A stretch of 38,921 nt of DNA. Origin: Phocaeicola coprophilus DSM 18228 = JCM 13818. Lineage in GTDB: Bacteria; Bacteroidota; Bacteroidia; Bacteroidales; Bacteroidaceae. Under the pieces are notes generated by a model. The model made no database searches. It was given only the letters and a program-made list of their open reading frames with translations, and was not told the DNA's origin. Each line of letters begins with the position of its first letter. The stretch's first letter is position 1. The stretch covers positions 1 to 38,921 of the forward strand of contig NZ_EQ973637.1 of NCBI RefSeq assembly GCF_000157915.1. The letters are read 5' to 3'. A program made the translations under genes and the position numbers. Below, in pieces: positions 14,672 through 25,300 of the stretch.

Positions 14672-17000
14672 ACTTCCCGTCGGTGAGCGAATAAGGTTTG
14701 TCGGCCTTCTTGAGTCCCCGTGACTTGTTGGGAGATGCGCTCATGACGAATGTAATTTCTCCACCTTTCATCAGGTCTTCCTGGGTGAGATACATCTTGT
14801 CGTAGCGCTGTCCGTTCAGATAAACTTCCTTGACATATCGTTTCTTGTCGCTGACTCCCGGCGCTTTGATCCGGAACGTCTTTCCGTTGGGAAGCTGTAA
14901 TTCCTGGCTGGGCAGATAGGGCGCTCCCAGTACATACTGGTTACTTCCCGGGCAAACCGGATAGAATCCCAGCGACGTGAAGATATACCAGGCCGACATC
15001 TGTCCGCAGTCATCGTTTCCGCTCAGTCCGTTCAGGTGATTTCGATACATGCGGTTCATGATTTCCCGTACCCAATACTGTGTTTTCCAGGGCTCTGAAG
15101 TCCAGGCATACAGGTAGGGAACATGGTGGCTGGGTTCATTTCCGTGTACGTAACCGCCCAGCAGACAGTCGCGGGTAATGTCTTCGCTTTTCTCATAATA
15201 CTGGGCCGGCAGATCCATGGAGAAGAGGTCGTCCAGCCGCTTGATGAACTGACGGTCGCCGCCCATCAGGGAGATCAGTCCGTTGACATCGTGCGGAGCA
15301 TGGAACGAAAAGTTCCAGGAGTTTCCTTCGATAAATCCTTCTCCGTGTGTCTGGAGCGGATCAAAATTGGTCTTGAATCTTCCGTCGGCATAGCGGGGAC
15401 GGGCAAATCCTGTTTCCCGGTCGAAAATATGGCGGTAGTTCAATGCGCGTTTGCGGTATGTCTCTGCAAGTTCCGTGTCTCCGCTTCTCCGTGCCATTTC
15501 ATAGATGCACCAGTCGTCGTAAGCATATTCCAGCGTAGTGGATGCGGCCGTGGCTGATTCTTCCAGAGGCACATAGCCCAGTTTCTGATACGAAGCCAGT
15601 CCTTCGTAATAAGGAACCTGAGAGGTGCGTACCATGGCTTTCAGTGCTTCCTGCGGGTTGATGTCAGCTCCTTTGGCAATGGCATCCAGCACGACTGATA
15701 CCGAATGATAGCCGCTCATGCACCAGTTTTCGTTGGCCATGTGGCTCCAGACCGGTAGCATGCCGTGAACGCTCTGCTGCTGATGGCGGAGCATGGACTG
15801 CACCATGTCGCGGTTTTCCTGCGGTTTCATCAGCGCCAGCAGCGGGTGTTCGGCCCGGTAGGTATCCCATAGCGAGAAGACCGTGTAGTTGGTAAATCCT
15901 TCTGCCTGATGGATGTTGTTGTCGAGTCCCCGGTACTTCCCGTCCACATCGGTATATACCGACGGATTGATCATCGTGTGATAATAGGAGGTATAGAACA
16001 TGGCTTTCTGATCCTCATTGCCTTCGATCCGGATGCTTCCCAGTGCCTTGTTCCAGCTATCCCGGGCTTCCTGTGCCAGTGTCGTGAAGTCTTTTCCTCC
16101 GGTTTCTTCCTGCAGGTTCCGGAGTGCTCCTTCCGTGCTGACACCCGACAGGCCGACTTTGATCTCCAGTTCATTGCCGTCTGATGTGTCAAACTCAAAG
16201 TAGGCTACGATCTTTCGTCCGGCCATTTCCGGAAAGTTCTCGTTCAGTTTGAACCGGCGCCAGAAGCCGTTGTAAGCCACGGGTGCCTTGTCTTTATAGC
16301 CGTATTTCCGGATCGGTTTGGAAAGTGACATGGCGAAATAGATCTGATTGGTACGTGCCCATCCGTTGGTAACCCGGTAACCGGTGATCAGTGTATCGTT
16401 TTCCACGCGGATGGAAGCCCACAGGGTTTTCCCGTCGTAGTTGTAAATGCCGTGATTCAGGTCGAGGATGATTCTTCCGTCCCGGTCTTTGTTGAGATAC
16501 GTGTACTTATGTATTCCTGTATGGCGTGTGGCGGTGAGCTGTACCTTTACCTGGTAATCATCCAGCACCACTTCATAATAGCCCGGTTCTGCCTTTTCTG
16601 TCTGATGGCTGAAACGGGAGCGGTAACCTTCGTCCGGGTGTGAAGCACGTCCCGGATTCAGTTTCAGTTCGCCGGTTGCAGGCATGATGAGGATGTCTCC
16701 CAGATCCGAATGTCCCGTTCCGTTGAGGTGTGTGTGACTGAATCCCACGATGGTCGGGTCGTCATACTGGTATCCTGCACAGTAGGCATATACTTCCGGA
16801 ACGTATGCTCCGTTGATGTTGTGTGACAGTGTGTCCGTATCAGGGCTGAGCTGGATCATACTGAACGGCACGCAGGCGCCGGGAAATGTATGGCCCATTC
16901 CCTGTGTTCCGATGAGCGGATTGACATATTCACTTTGAGCGTGGAGAGAAAGACTCAGTAGCAGGCTGGTCAGAGAAACTCCGATTCTGAGTTTTTTCAT
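14670..17000 (-). CDS. GH92 family alpha-mannosidase
   Basis: A 776-residue secreted glycosidase. A signal peptide MKKLRIGVSLTSLLLSLSLHAQ precedes YVNPLIGTQGMGHTFPGACVPF, the start of the GH92 N-domain. The catalytic domain shows GYVHGNEPSHHVPYLY (E622, the probable acid) and SGNDDCGQMSAWY (D663/D664, including the probable base). GH92 enzymes remove alpha-linked mannose by a calcium-dependent inverting mechanism, often from N-glycans. I used the ATG at 17000, because the signal peptide begins there; the frame is open to 17030. No SusCD pair is adjacent, so it is not part of a full polysaccharide utilisation locus here. Confidence 0.93.
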   Translation of the reverse strand: MKKLRIGVSLTSLLLSLSLHAQSEYVNPLIGTQGMGHTFPGACVPFSMIQLSPDTDTLSHNINGAYVPEVYAYCAGYQYDDPTIVGFSHTHLNGTGHSDLGDILIMPATGELKLNPGRASHPDEGYRSRFSHQTEKAEPGYYEVVLDDYQVKVQLTATRHTGIHKYTYLNKDRDGRIILDLNHGIYNYDGKTLWASIRVENDTLITGYRVTNGWARTNQIYFAMSLSKPIRKYGYKDKAPVAYNGFWRRFKLNENFPEMAGRKIVAYFEFDTSDGNELEIKVGLSGVSTEGALRNLQEETGGKDFTTLAQEARDSWNKALGSIRIEGNEDQKAMFYTSYYHTMINPSVYTDVDGKYRGLDNNIHQAEGFTNYTVFSLWDTYRAEHPLLALMKPQENRDMVQSMLRHQQQSVHGMLPVWSHMANENWCMSGYHSVSVVLDAIAKGADINPQEALKAMVRTSQVPYYEGLASYQKLGYVPLEESATAASTTLEYAYDDWCIYEMARRSGDTELAETYRKRALNYRHIFDRETGFARPRYADGRFKTNFDPLQTHGEGFIEGNSWNFSFHAPHDVNGLISLMGGDRQFIKRLDDLFSMDLPAQYYEKSEDITRDCLLGGYVHGNEPSHHVPYLYAWTSEPWKTQYWVREIMNRMYRNHLNGLSGNDDCGQMSAWYIFTSLGFYPVCPGSNQYVLGAPYLPSQELQLPNGKTFRIKAPGVSDKKRYVKEVYLNGQRYDKMYLTQEDLMKGGEITFVMSASPNKSRGLKKADKPYSLTDGK

Positions 17001-17049
17001 TGTATTGTTTGAATTCTGATTGTTATACATCGGTTGATTTTATCAGGTC

Positions 17050-17057
17050 CAAAGATA
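17050..17057 (-). promoter_or_regulatory. GH92 promoter (-7 box)
   Basis: TATCTTTG on the minus strand with TTGGC 20 bp upstream. It drives the GH92 gene with a leader of about 45 nt. Confidence 0.6.
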
Positions 17058-17135
17058 TGTCTTTTGTTTGAGACCGCCAAGGCCGGAAGCCCGTTCCGGC
17101 TTCTTTTTCCGCACAGTTTTTCCTATGGTCTGCTA

Positions 17136-17245
17136 CTCCGGCTGCATACGGCAAAAAGCCCGCGGGCTTTTTTAAAAATGTTTCGGGCTTTTGATGCAAA
17201 CGCTTCGGGCTTTGCCTTAAAACGTTTCGACATTTTTGCATATCC
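17136..17245. repeat. Tandem array with 22-bp period
   Basis: Units start at 17136 (weak), 17158, 17180, 17202 and 17224. The core pattern is GTTTCGGGCTTT with AAAAC-like ends; the second has the palindrome GCCCGCGGGC. It lies between the divergent GH92 and tatA promoters. Confidence 0.75.
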
Positions 17246-17258
17246 TCATTTTATTGGA

Positions 17259-17266
17259 TATATTTG
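17259..17266 (+). promoter_or_regulatory. tatA promoter (-7 box)
   Basis: TATATTTG with TTTG at 17235-17238 and a 20-bp spacer, one of the best matches to the Bacteroides promoter in the window. Confidence 0.65.
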
Positions 17267-17298
17267 TAGCGTCAAACGAATGAAAAAACAATAAGAAT

Positions 17299-17487
17299 AT
17301 GTGTACATTTCTGATTTTAGGAGTGGGAACGCAGGAACTGCTGCTGATTCTTCTGGTGGCATTGCTGCTTTTCGGGGGAAAGAAGATCCCGGAACTGATG
17401 AAAGGTCTGGGCAAAGGTGTGAAGAGTTTCAGAGACGGGATGAACGGTCTGGACGAGGCTGACAAGGAAGATAAGAAGCAATCATGA
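17299..17487 (+). CDS. tatA: Twin-arginine translocase subunit TatA
   Basis: A 62-residue protein with one N-terminal membrane helix ([16 protein letters not shown]), the hinge [16 protein letters not shown] typical of TatA, and a charged amphipathic tail ending in a Lys/Asp-rich stretch. It forms the pore of the system that moves folded proteins across the inner membrane. The stop overlaps the M23 peptidase start (ATGATG). No tatC is near, so the partner must be elsewhere. Confidence 0.9.
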   Translation: MCTFLILGVGTQELLLILLVALLLFGGKKIPELMKGLGKGVKSFRDGMNGLDEADKEDKKQS

Positions 17488-19160
17488 TGCGGAGAGCTTT
17501 GATGCTTGTCGTGCTGGGAGGTGTCTGCGGCATGACATGGGCAGGACAGGCGGGAGATACGTTGCGCAACGTTTTTCGCTCGCCTTTTGATTTTCCTATA
17601 TTGCTGAGTGCAAATTTCGGTGAACTTCGTCCGAATCATTTTCACAACGGACTGGACATCAAGACACAGGGAGTGACGGGTAAGCCGATTCACTGTATTG
17701 CCGACGGATATGTGTCGCGTGTGGCCGTGCTGCACGGAGGTTACGGACAGGCGATTTACATTACGCATCCCAACGGGCTGACGTCCGTCTACGGGCACGT
17801 CGTGGCATTCTCGCCCGAGGTGGAACGCTATGTGCGTGACTATCAGTATGCCAACGAGACTTTTGTCTGTAATCTGTTTCCCGAGCCGGGACGTTTTCCG
17901 GTGAAGAAGGGAGACGTGATTGCCCTGAGCGGAAACGAAGGAGCATCGGCCGGTCCGCATCTGCATCTGGAACTGCGTCATTCCGATACCCAGGAATATA
18001 TTGATCCGATGCCTTATTTCGGCCATTTGCTGAAGGACAGCAAGGCACCTGTTGCCAGCCTGGTGGGTATTTATCCGGTAGCCGGCAAAGGGGTGGTGGA
18101 AGGCCGTACGCGCAAGAAGCTGGTGGCTGTGGGCAATCTGTCGCAGCCGGTTGAAGCATGGGGCGAGATTTATACGGGAATCAGTGCAAAGGATTATATG
18201 GACGGAACGTCAAACTTTTATGGAGTGCATTCCGTGACCTTGTACGTGGATTCGGTCGAGGTATTTCGCAGTGTGACCGACCGGGTACTTCCCGATGAAA
18301 ACCGGATGATCAACGGATTTACGGACTACGAGGAGCTGATGAAGACACGCCGGCTGGTGATGCGTTCGCGTGTTTTGCCCGGTAACCGGCTTCGTCTGCT
18401 GTATGCGGATGAGAACGGAGGCATTGTAAATATCAGTGAGGAGCGCAATTATCGTTTCCGTTATGTGCTGGAAGATAACTTCGGAAACAAGCGGACGTAT
18501 CGTTTTACGGTACGGGGACGGAAACAGTCAGTACCGGAATATGTGCCGGAATCAAATCATATTTTATACTGGGACCGCACGAATGTGATTCATGAGCCGG
18601 GCATGGAACTGGTGGTTCCGAGGGGCTATGTGTATGAGAATGCGGAACTGAATACCGAAGTGAAGGGAGACAGTGCCGGAATCTCGTTCGATTATGTGCT
18701 GGATGCCGGAGATACACCGCTTCACAGTTATTGTCCGCTGGCCATCGGCCTGCGTCACAAGCCGCTGGCAGACACCACCAAGTATTACATCATGCAGAAG
18801 GTCGGCAAATGGCAGGCTTCGGTAGGAGGAGAGTATGCGGACGGATGGATCAGAACCCGCGTGCGTACACTCGGAACATTTACGGTGGCAGTAGATACCA
18901 TCGGTCCGCGGATTACTCCGCTGGGACAGGGAACATGGCGTGCCAATCCGCGTAATCTTCGTTTCCGGGTGAAGGACGGTGAAACGGGAATCCGCAGTTA
19001 TAAAGTGTATATCGACGGACATTTTGTGCTTTTCGGTCTGAAGAAAGGAATTCTGGTGATTCAGGATCCTGAAAAGGTGAAGCGGGGAGTTCCTCACCGG
19101 GCTGAAGTGACGGTGACCGACGAGTGCGGTAATGTGACGCGTAAAGAGTATCGCTTTTAA
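17484..19160 (+). CDS. M23 family metallopeptidase
   Basis: A 558-residue exported protein: signal peptide [20 protein letters not shown], then a LytM/M23 domain at about 35-180. Zinc ligands are visible as H54-NGL-D58 ([10 protein letters not shown]) and H159-L-H161 ([10 protein letters not shown]). The rest, about 370 residues, is beta-rich and unassigned. M23 enzymes cut peptide bridges of peptidoglycan. It is coupled to tatA by a 4-bp overlap, so the two are cotranscribed. A second start at the adjacent ATG is possible. Confidence 0.9.
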   Translation: MMRRALMLVVLGGVCGMTWAGQAGDTLRNVFRSPFDFPILLSANFGELRPNHFHNGLDIKTQGVTGKPIHCIADGYVSRVAVLHGGYGQAIYITHPNGLTSVYGHVVAFSPEVERYVRDYQYANETFVCNLFPEPGRFPVKKGDVIALSGNEGASAGPHLHLELRHSDTQEYIDPMPYFGHLLKDSKAPVASLVGIYPVAGKGVVEGRTRKKLVAVGNLSQPVEAWGEIYTGISAKDYMDGTSNFYGVHSVTLYVDSVEVFRSVTDRVLPDENRMINGFTDYEELMKTRRLVMRSRVLPGNRLRLLYADENGGIVNISEERNYRFRYVLEDNFGNKRTYRFTVRGRKQSVPEYVPESNHILYWDRTNVIHEPGMELVVPRGYVYENAELNTEVKGDSAGISFDYVLDAGDTPLHSYCPLAIGLRHKPLADTTKYYIMQKVGKWQASVGGEYADGWIRTRVRTLGTFTVAVDTIGPRITPLGQGTWRANPRNLRFRVKDGETGIRSYKVYIDGHFVLFGLKKGILVIQDPEKVKRGVPHRAEVTVTDECGNVTRKEYRF

Positions 19161-19191
19161 GTTGATTATTTAATCTAAAATCAAGATAAAT

Positions 19192-20838
19192 ATGAGAAGA
19201 AAACTAATCCTGGCTGTCATGATGCTGACAGCCGTCTTTGTGAACGGTTGGGCCTGTACCAACTTTATTGTCGGCAAGAAGGCTTCGGCCGACGGGTCTG
19301 TGATCGTGTCTTATTCGGCAGACTCGTACGGTATGTTCGGCTTCCTTTGCCATTTCCCGGCAGCTACGCATCCGGCTGGAACCATGCGTGACATTTTTGA
19401 CTGGGACAGCGGCAAGTATCTGGGCAAGATCAAAGAGGCCAAGCAGACGTATAATGTGATCGGAAACATGAACGAATATCAGGTGACCATCGGTGAAACT
19501 ACTTTCGGAGGTCGTCCGGAGCTGGTGGATACTACCGGTATCATGGACTACGGAAGCTTGATCTATGTAGCTTTGCAGCGTTCGCGTACTGCGAAGGAAG
19601 CCATCAAGGTGATGACAGATCTCGTGAAGGAGTATGGTTATTACAGCAGCGGTGAATCGTTCTCCATCGCCGATCCGAATGAAGCCTGGATCATGGAAAT
19701 GATCGGTAAGGGTCCCGGTGTGAAAGGAGCAGTGTGGGTAGCTGTCCGTATTCCGGATGACTGCATTGCAGCTCATGCAAACCAGAGCCGTATCCATAAG
19801 TTCGACATGAACGACAAAGAAAACTGCCTGTATTCTCCGGATGTCATTTCCTTTGCACGTGAAAAAGGTTATTTCGACGGATTGAATAAGGATTTCAGTT
19901 TTGCGGATGCCTATTGTCCTCTGGATTTCTCCGGCCTGCGTGCCTGCGAAGCCCGGGTATGGAGTTTCTACAACATGTTCAGCAAGACGACCGGACAGGC
20001 TTATCTGCCGTATATTCAGGGAGAGAGCAGCGAGCCGATGCCGCTGTATGTGAAACCGGATGCAAAGGTGTCTGTACGCGACATCCAGCATGCCATGCGC
20101 GATCATTATGAAGGTACGCCGCTTGACATTACCAATGATCCGGGTGCCGGAGTGTTCAAGATGCCTTACCGTCTTTCTCCGCTGACCTTTAAGGTGGACG
20201 GACAGGAGTATTTCAACGAACGTCCGATTTCTACGCAGCAGAGTGCATTTGTTTTCGTTTCTCAGATGCGTGCAAACCTTCCTGACGCCATCGGCGGTGT
20301 GCTGTGGTTCGGACTGGACGATGCGAATATGACTGTATTTACTCCGGTTTATTGCAATACGGACAAGGTACCGGCATCGTATGCTCAAGGAGAAGGAGAC
20401 TGCGTGACATTCTCATGGAACTCTGCTTTCTGGATCTATAACTGGGTGGCTGATATGATTCGTCCGCGTTACAGCCTGATGATAAACGATATGCGCACGG
20501 TACAGAACAGCCTGGAAGATATGTATGCCAACGCACAGAGCGGTGTAGAAAGCACAGCCTTGAAACTGTATCAGGAAGATCCGGCCAAAGCAAAGGCATT
20601 CCTGACAGATTATACTTCGATGACTGCCCAGACTGCGGTGGAAAGCTGGAAGAAGCTGGGAGAGTTTCTGGTTGTCCGTTACAATGACGGTGCCGTGAAG
20701 CGGGTTCAGAATGGAAAGCTGGTTCGTCCGGCAACCGGAAATACTGCCCCTCTGGATCGTCCGGGCTATACGCAGGAATTCCTGAAGGAACTGGTGAAAG
20801 CCACAGGTGACCGCTATAAATGCAAAGAGCTGAAATAA
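19192..20838 (+). CDS. C69 family dipeptidase
   Basis: A 548-residue N-terminal-nucleophile hydrolase of the PepD/C69 family, which cuts dipeptides. A leader MRRKLILAVMMLTAVFVNGWA is followed by C22-TNFIVGKKAS; C22 would be exposed by processing and act as the nucleophile. Further family features: DGSVIVSYSADS, ETTFGGRPEL, and DPNEAWIMEM. Expected to be secreted or periplasmic because of the leader. It follows the M23 gene after 31 bp, so it might share its promoter. Confidence 0.9.
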   Translation: MRRKLILAVMMLTAVFVNGWACTNFIVGKKASADGSVIVSYSADSYGMFGFLCHFPAATHPAGTMRDIFDWDSGKYLGKIKEAKQTYNVIGNMNEYQVTIGETTFGGRPELVDTTGIMDYGSLIYVALQRSRTAKEAIKVMTDLVKEYGYYSSGESFSIADPNEAWIMEMIGKGPGVKGAVWVAVRIPDDCIAAHANQSRIHKFDMNDKENCLYSPDVISFAREKGYFDGLNKDFSFADAYCPLDFSGLRACEARVWSFYNMFSKTTGQAYLPYIQGESSEPMPLYVKPDAKVSVRDIQHAMRDHYEGTPLDITNDPGAGVFKMPYRLSPLTFKVDGQEYFNERPISTQQSAFVFVSQMRANLPDAIGGVLWFGLDDANMTVFTPVYCNTDKVPASYAQGEGDCVTFSWNSAFWIYNWVADMIRPRYSLMINDMRTVQNSLEDMYANAQSGVESTALKLYQEDPAKAKAFLTDYTSMTAQTAVESWKKLGEFLVVRYNDGAVKRVQNGKLVRPATGNTAPLDRPGYTQEFLKELVKATGDRYKCKELK

Positions 20839-20876
20839 GCCGGAAGAATTAGATTTACAGATAAAAGAATCTCTAT

Positions 20877-20917
20877 AAAAAGATAGCCGCCCAATTCCCT
20901 GGGCGGCTATCTTTTTA
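20877..20917. terminator. Bidirectional terminator
   Basis: AAAAAGATAGCCGCCC pairs with GGGCGGCTATCTTTTT around a 6 to 8-nt loop, with T-runs at both ends. It lies between the dipeptidase and the convergent RND outer-membrane factor. Confidence 0.9.
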
Positions 20918-20955
20918 TTTGTCCGGTCAGACATTATCCGGTGCGAAGGAGCGGC

Positions 20956-22338
20956 TTATTGCCAGCCTCCTCCCAATGCTTTGTACAGGTTGACGAGAGT
21001 GATCTGCTTGTCGCGGATGGCATTGCTCAGGCTGATCTGTGCTTCAAGGTAACCACGCTGTGCATCGAGCAGGTCCATGTAAGCAATGACTCCTTCCATG
21101 TATTGCAGCTGTGCCAGTTCAAGGGCGCTTTTGGACGACTGTTCCAGACGCAGACGGGTTTCGTAGATTTCCTTGATTTTGTTGAATTCTACAATGGCAT
21201 TATAAGCATCCTTGAATGCACTCAGGACAGCTTTTTCATAAGCATAGGCTGCTTGTTCGTAGGCCGCCTTCTTGGCTTTCAGCATTGCACGGTTCTTTCC
21301 CATGGCGAAAAGCGGTTGCAGCAGGTTTCCCACGATCAGATGATGAGGCGATTTCAGCAGATCGCTTAGCAATTTGCTTTCTGCACCATAGCTTGCTGTC
21401 AGGGTAATGCGCGGGAAAAGATTGGTGTAGGCAATTCCAACAGCCGCATTGGCTTCGATCAGGGCTTGTTCAGCCTGACGTACGTCCGGACGGCGCTCCA
21501 GCAGACTGGAAGGGAGTCCGACAGGCAGGCTTATGGGGAACATGACTTCTTCGGGCAGTACGGCACGGTTGATGTGACGCGGATAGTCTCCGGTGAGGAA
21601 AGCCAGTTCGTTTTCTTTTAGGGAGATCTTTCGTTCCAGATCCGGAACCAGCGTGGCGGTACGTGCCAGCTCGACCTGCGCCTGACGGAAAGCTGTTTCC
21701 GAGGTAAGACCGCCTTCATAGCGGATACGTGCCAGATGAAGACCTTCACGTCGTGCTTCTACGGTCTTGCGGACAATGGAGAGTTCGTTGTCGAGCGCTA
21801 CCAGTTCGAAGTAGGATTGGGTAACCTGGCTGACCAGAGTCATACGGACTGCACGCTGGTTTTCGATGGACCCCATGAACTGAGCAAGGCTTTTGTCGCG
21901 TGCCCAGCGGAGGTTCCCCCACAGGTCAAGTTCCCAGGAAACTCCTACTTTCAGGTCGAACTCATCGCTGTTTGTGGGATGGTTTCCTCCATAGTTTTCG
22001 CGTTCCCGTTCTCCGTAGACTTTCAGGTTGACTTCCGGAAACAGTTTGGCATAGTCAATCCGCTTCATGGCTGCCAGTTCCTTGACCCGGGATGCGGCAA
22101 TCAGCATGTCCTTGTTGTAGGTAAGGGCCTTGCGGATCAGGGCCTGAAGTGTAGTGTCTGTATAGAGCTGTTCCCACGGATAGTCACCCAGGGAGGTGCT
22201 GTCCACACTGGTGCTGTCGAGGGTTTCCGGCAGTTGCAGTTGAGGGCGTGTATAGTGTTTCCCCAGCTGGCAGCTTCCCAGGAGGAAGCTGGTTGCCAGG
22301 AAAAGGAATATTTTAGGTAGCTGTTTAGTCTGTTTCAT
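20956..22338 (-). CDS. RND efflux outer-membrane lipoprotein (TolC-like)
   Basis: A 460-residue TolC/OprM-like protein of the NodT type. The lipobox LLGSC places the lipidated Cys at C23. Long alternating helices follow, with two internal repeats; typical family segments are LGVSWELDLWGNLR and SLLERRPDVRQAEQALIEANAAVGIAYTNLFPRITLTASYG. It forms the outer channel of the pump made by the two genes upstream. It begins 14 bp after the permease stop, so the three genes form an operon. Confidence 0.95.
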   Translation of the reverse strand: MKQTKQLPKIFLFLATSFLLGSCQLGKHYTRPQLQLPETLDSTSVDSTSLGDYPWEQLYTDTTLQALIRKALTYNKDMLIAASRVKELAAMKRIDYAKLFPEVNLKVYGERERENYGGNHPTNSDEFDLKVGVSWELDLWGNLRWARDKSLAQFMGSIENQRAVRMTLVSQVTQSYFELVALDNELSIVRKTVEARREGLHLARIRYEGGLTSETAFRQAQVELARTATLVPDLERKISLKENELAFLTGDYPRHINRAVLPEEVMFPISLPVGLPSSLLERRPDVRQAEQALIEANAAVGIAYTNLFPRITLTASYGAESKLLSDLLKSPHHLIVGNLLQPLFAMGKNRAMLKAKKAAYEQAAYAYEKAVLSAFKDAYNAIVEFNKIKEIYETRLRLEQSSKSALELAQLQYMEGVIAYMDLLDAQRGYLEAQISLSNAIRDKQITLVNLYKALGGGWQ

Positions 22339-22352
22339 ACGGATACAGGGTT

Positions 22353-25300
22353 TTATTTCTTGAGTTGTTTTAACTTGTGGGTTGTCTTGTAGATCATCAC
22401 AAAGAAGAACGGAACCAATACGATGCCGACTGTAACGGCAACAAGCATTCCGAAGAATACACCGGTACCGATAGCCTGACGGCTGGCGGAACCCGGTCCT
22501 GAAGCAATAACCATCGGAAGCATACCGAGGATGAAAGCCAGTGAGGTCATCAAGATGGGACGGAAGCGCAACTGAGCTGCATACAGGGCGGCTTCTACGA
22601 CATCGCGTCCTTTATCCACTTCGTCTTTGGCGAACTCTACGATCAGGATGGCATTCTTGGCTGCCAGACCGATCAGCATTACCAGACCAATCTGGAAGTA
22701 GGTATCGTTTTCCAGACCGCAGATTGCAACGCCGGCATAGGCACCGAGTACGGCTACCGGAAGTGAAATCAATACGGCTACCGGAATACTCCAGCTTTCG
22801 TAAAGGGCTGCCAGGAAGAGGAACACGAAGAGGAACACCAGTGACAGAATCAGACCTGTCTGTCCGCCTGCCTGCTTTTCCTGATAGGAGAGTCCGCTCC
22901 ATTCTACTCCGATATTCTCTGGCAGTTTCTCACGTGCAATCTGTTCCAGTATTTCCATGGCCTGTCCGGAGCTGGCTCCGTTGGCCGTTGTTCCGTTGAT
23001 GACAGAGGTGTTGAACATATTGAAACGTTTGATGCTACCCGGTCCGGCCGTATAGTCGGTTGTTCCCAGTGAGGTCAGCGGAATCATGTTTCCGTCACTT
23101 CCTTTTACGAAGAACAGTCCGATGTTATCGCGGTGAGCCCGATAAGGAGCTTCTGCCTGGATGTATACACGGTAGATACGGTTGAACAGGTTGAAGTCGT
23201 TCACGTATACGGATCCGGTATAGGCCTTCATTGTTGAGAATACATCCGCCATCGGTACACCGGACAGTTTTACCTTGTCGCGGTCTACGTCGAAATACAG
23301 TTGCGGGATTTCAGCCTGCAGGGATGAGGACAGTCCTGCGATTTCTTTCCGCTGTTTGGCATAATACATCAAAGTGTCCGTAGCGCGTACCAGGTCGTCG
23401 TAGGTTGCATCACCACGAGCTTCCAGCTGCATTTCAAAACCACCTGATGTACCCAGTCCCGGAATAACGGGAGGAGTAGACAGATAGACTTTGCTTTCCG
23501 GATACTCTTTCATTTCTTCCTGTACATTGGCCATGATTTCATTGATCGTCGTGTTGTCACGTTCTTTCCATTCTTTCAGGATGACGGTCAGCTGGCTTCG
23601 TGCCTGGCTCGTACCGATACGAGGGCTGCTACCCGTAACGTTCAATACATATTCCACTGCAGGATCTTTCATCAGGAAATCGATGGCCCGGTTGGTCACA
23701 ATACGTGTACGTTCCAGGGTCGTTCCTTCCGGAAGTTCCAGCTCGACTGTGAAATATCCCTGGTCTTCTGTCGGGAGGAAGCTGGTCGGGATCAGTCGGT
23801 AAAGTGTGAAAATAAACACCAGAACAATACCGAAGAATGAAATGACGCGTTTGGGGTGTCTGATGACACGGCGGATTTCTGCAATGTAATGATGATTGCC
23901 CACATCCAGCCAGCGGTTGATAGCCCGGAACACGCGGTTCTTCGGTTTGTTAGGATCAGCCGGTTTCAGAATGAGCGAACACATCACGGGGCTCAAGGTT
24001 AGGGCAACAACCGTAGACAGCAATACTGAAATAGCGATTGTCACACTGAACTGGCGATACAGCTGTCCGGTGATACCTGAAAGGAAACTTACAGGTACGA
24101 ATACGGCTGCCAGTACCAAAGAGGTGGCAATGATGGCGCCCACCAGTCCGTCCATTGCTTTTTTCGTTGCTTCATAAGGAGGCAGATGCTCCTCTTCCAT
24201 GATGCGTTCTACGTTTTCAACCACGACAATCGCGTCGTCGACCACAATACCAATGGCCAATACCAGACCGAGCAGGGTCAGAATGTTGAGCGAGAAGCCG
24301 AAGATCAGCATGAATCCGAAGGTTCCGATCAGTGAGATGGGGACTGCTACGATCGGGATGACAGTAGCCCGCCAGTTCTGCAAAGAAAGGAATACAACGA
24401 CAATAACGAGGAACAACGCTTCAAACAAAGTCTTGTATACTTCGTGGATAGATTCAGAGATGTACTTCGTCATATCAAACGGGAAGTTATATTCCAGTCC
24501 TTCAGGGAAGTTCTTGCTAATCTCTGCCATCTCTTTTTTTACGCTTTCGGCTACTTCCATTGCATTGGCGCCCGGAAGCATATAGATTCCCAGTACGGCA
24601 GCATTGCCTGCATTGATACCACTTTCCGTATTGTAAGACTGTGCTTCGAGAGAAACACGGGCTACGTCACGCATACGTACCAGTGAACCGTCGGCATTGG
24701 TGCTCAGTACGATCTCTTCAAATTGAGATACACTTGACAGACGTCCCTGAGCTGTGATAGGAATCGTAATGTCAAGGCCGGTAACAGGCTGCTGTCCCAG
24801 AACTCCGGCTGCAGACTCACGGTTCTGATCTTTCAAGGCATTCTGTACGTCTTGTACGGTCAGACCGAAATTGGCCAGACGGGCAGGGTCTACCCAGATC
24901 TGCATGGCATAGTAACGGCTACCGACATTTGATACACGGCCCACGCCGGGAATACGCCGTAAAAGGTCGAGTACGTTGATGGTAGCGAAATTACTTAAAT
25001 AGATTTCATCGAACTTGGGGTCATCAGAAGTCAGACAGAGTGTCATCAGCTGGCTGGCTGCCTGTTTTTCGATTGTGATACCATTCTGTACGACTTCGGC
25101 AGGCAGACGGGATTCGGCCAGCTTGATACGGTTCTGTATTTCTACTGCGGCCAGATCCGGATCGGCTGAGATATCAAAAGTGACGGTTGCTGAGAATCCT
25201 CCCGAATTGGAGCTGTTGGACTCCATGTAGAGCATACCCGGCGTTCCGTTCAGTTCCTGTTCAATAGGGGTTGCTACAGCTTGTGATACGGTTACGGCAC

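Noticed and set aside
19204-20388. 394-residue ORF opposite the C69 dipeptidase
   Set aside because: A long open frame caused by codon bias of the dipeptidase gene; no start context or domain.
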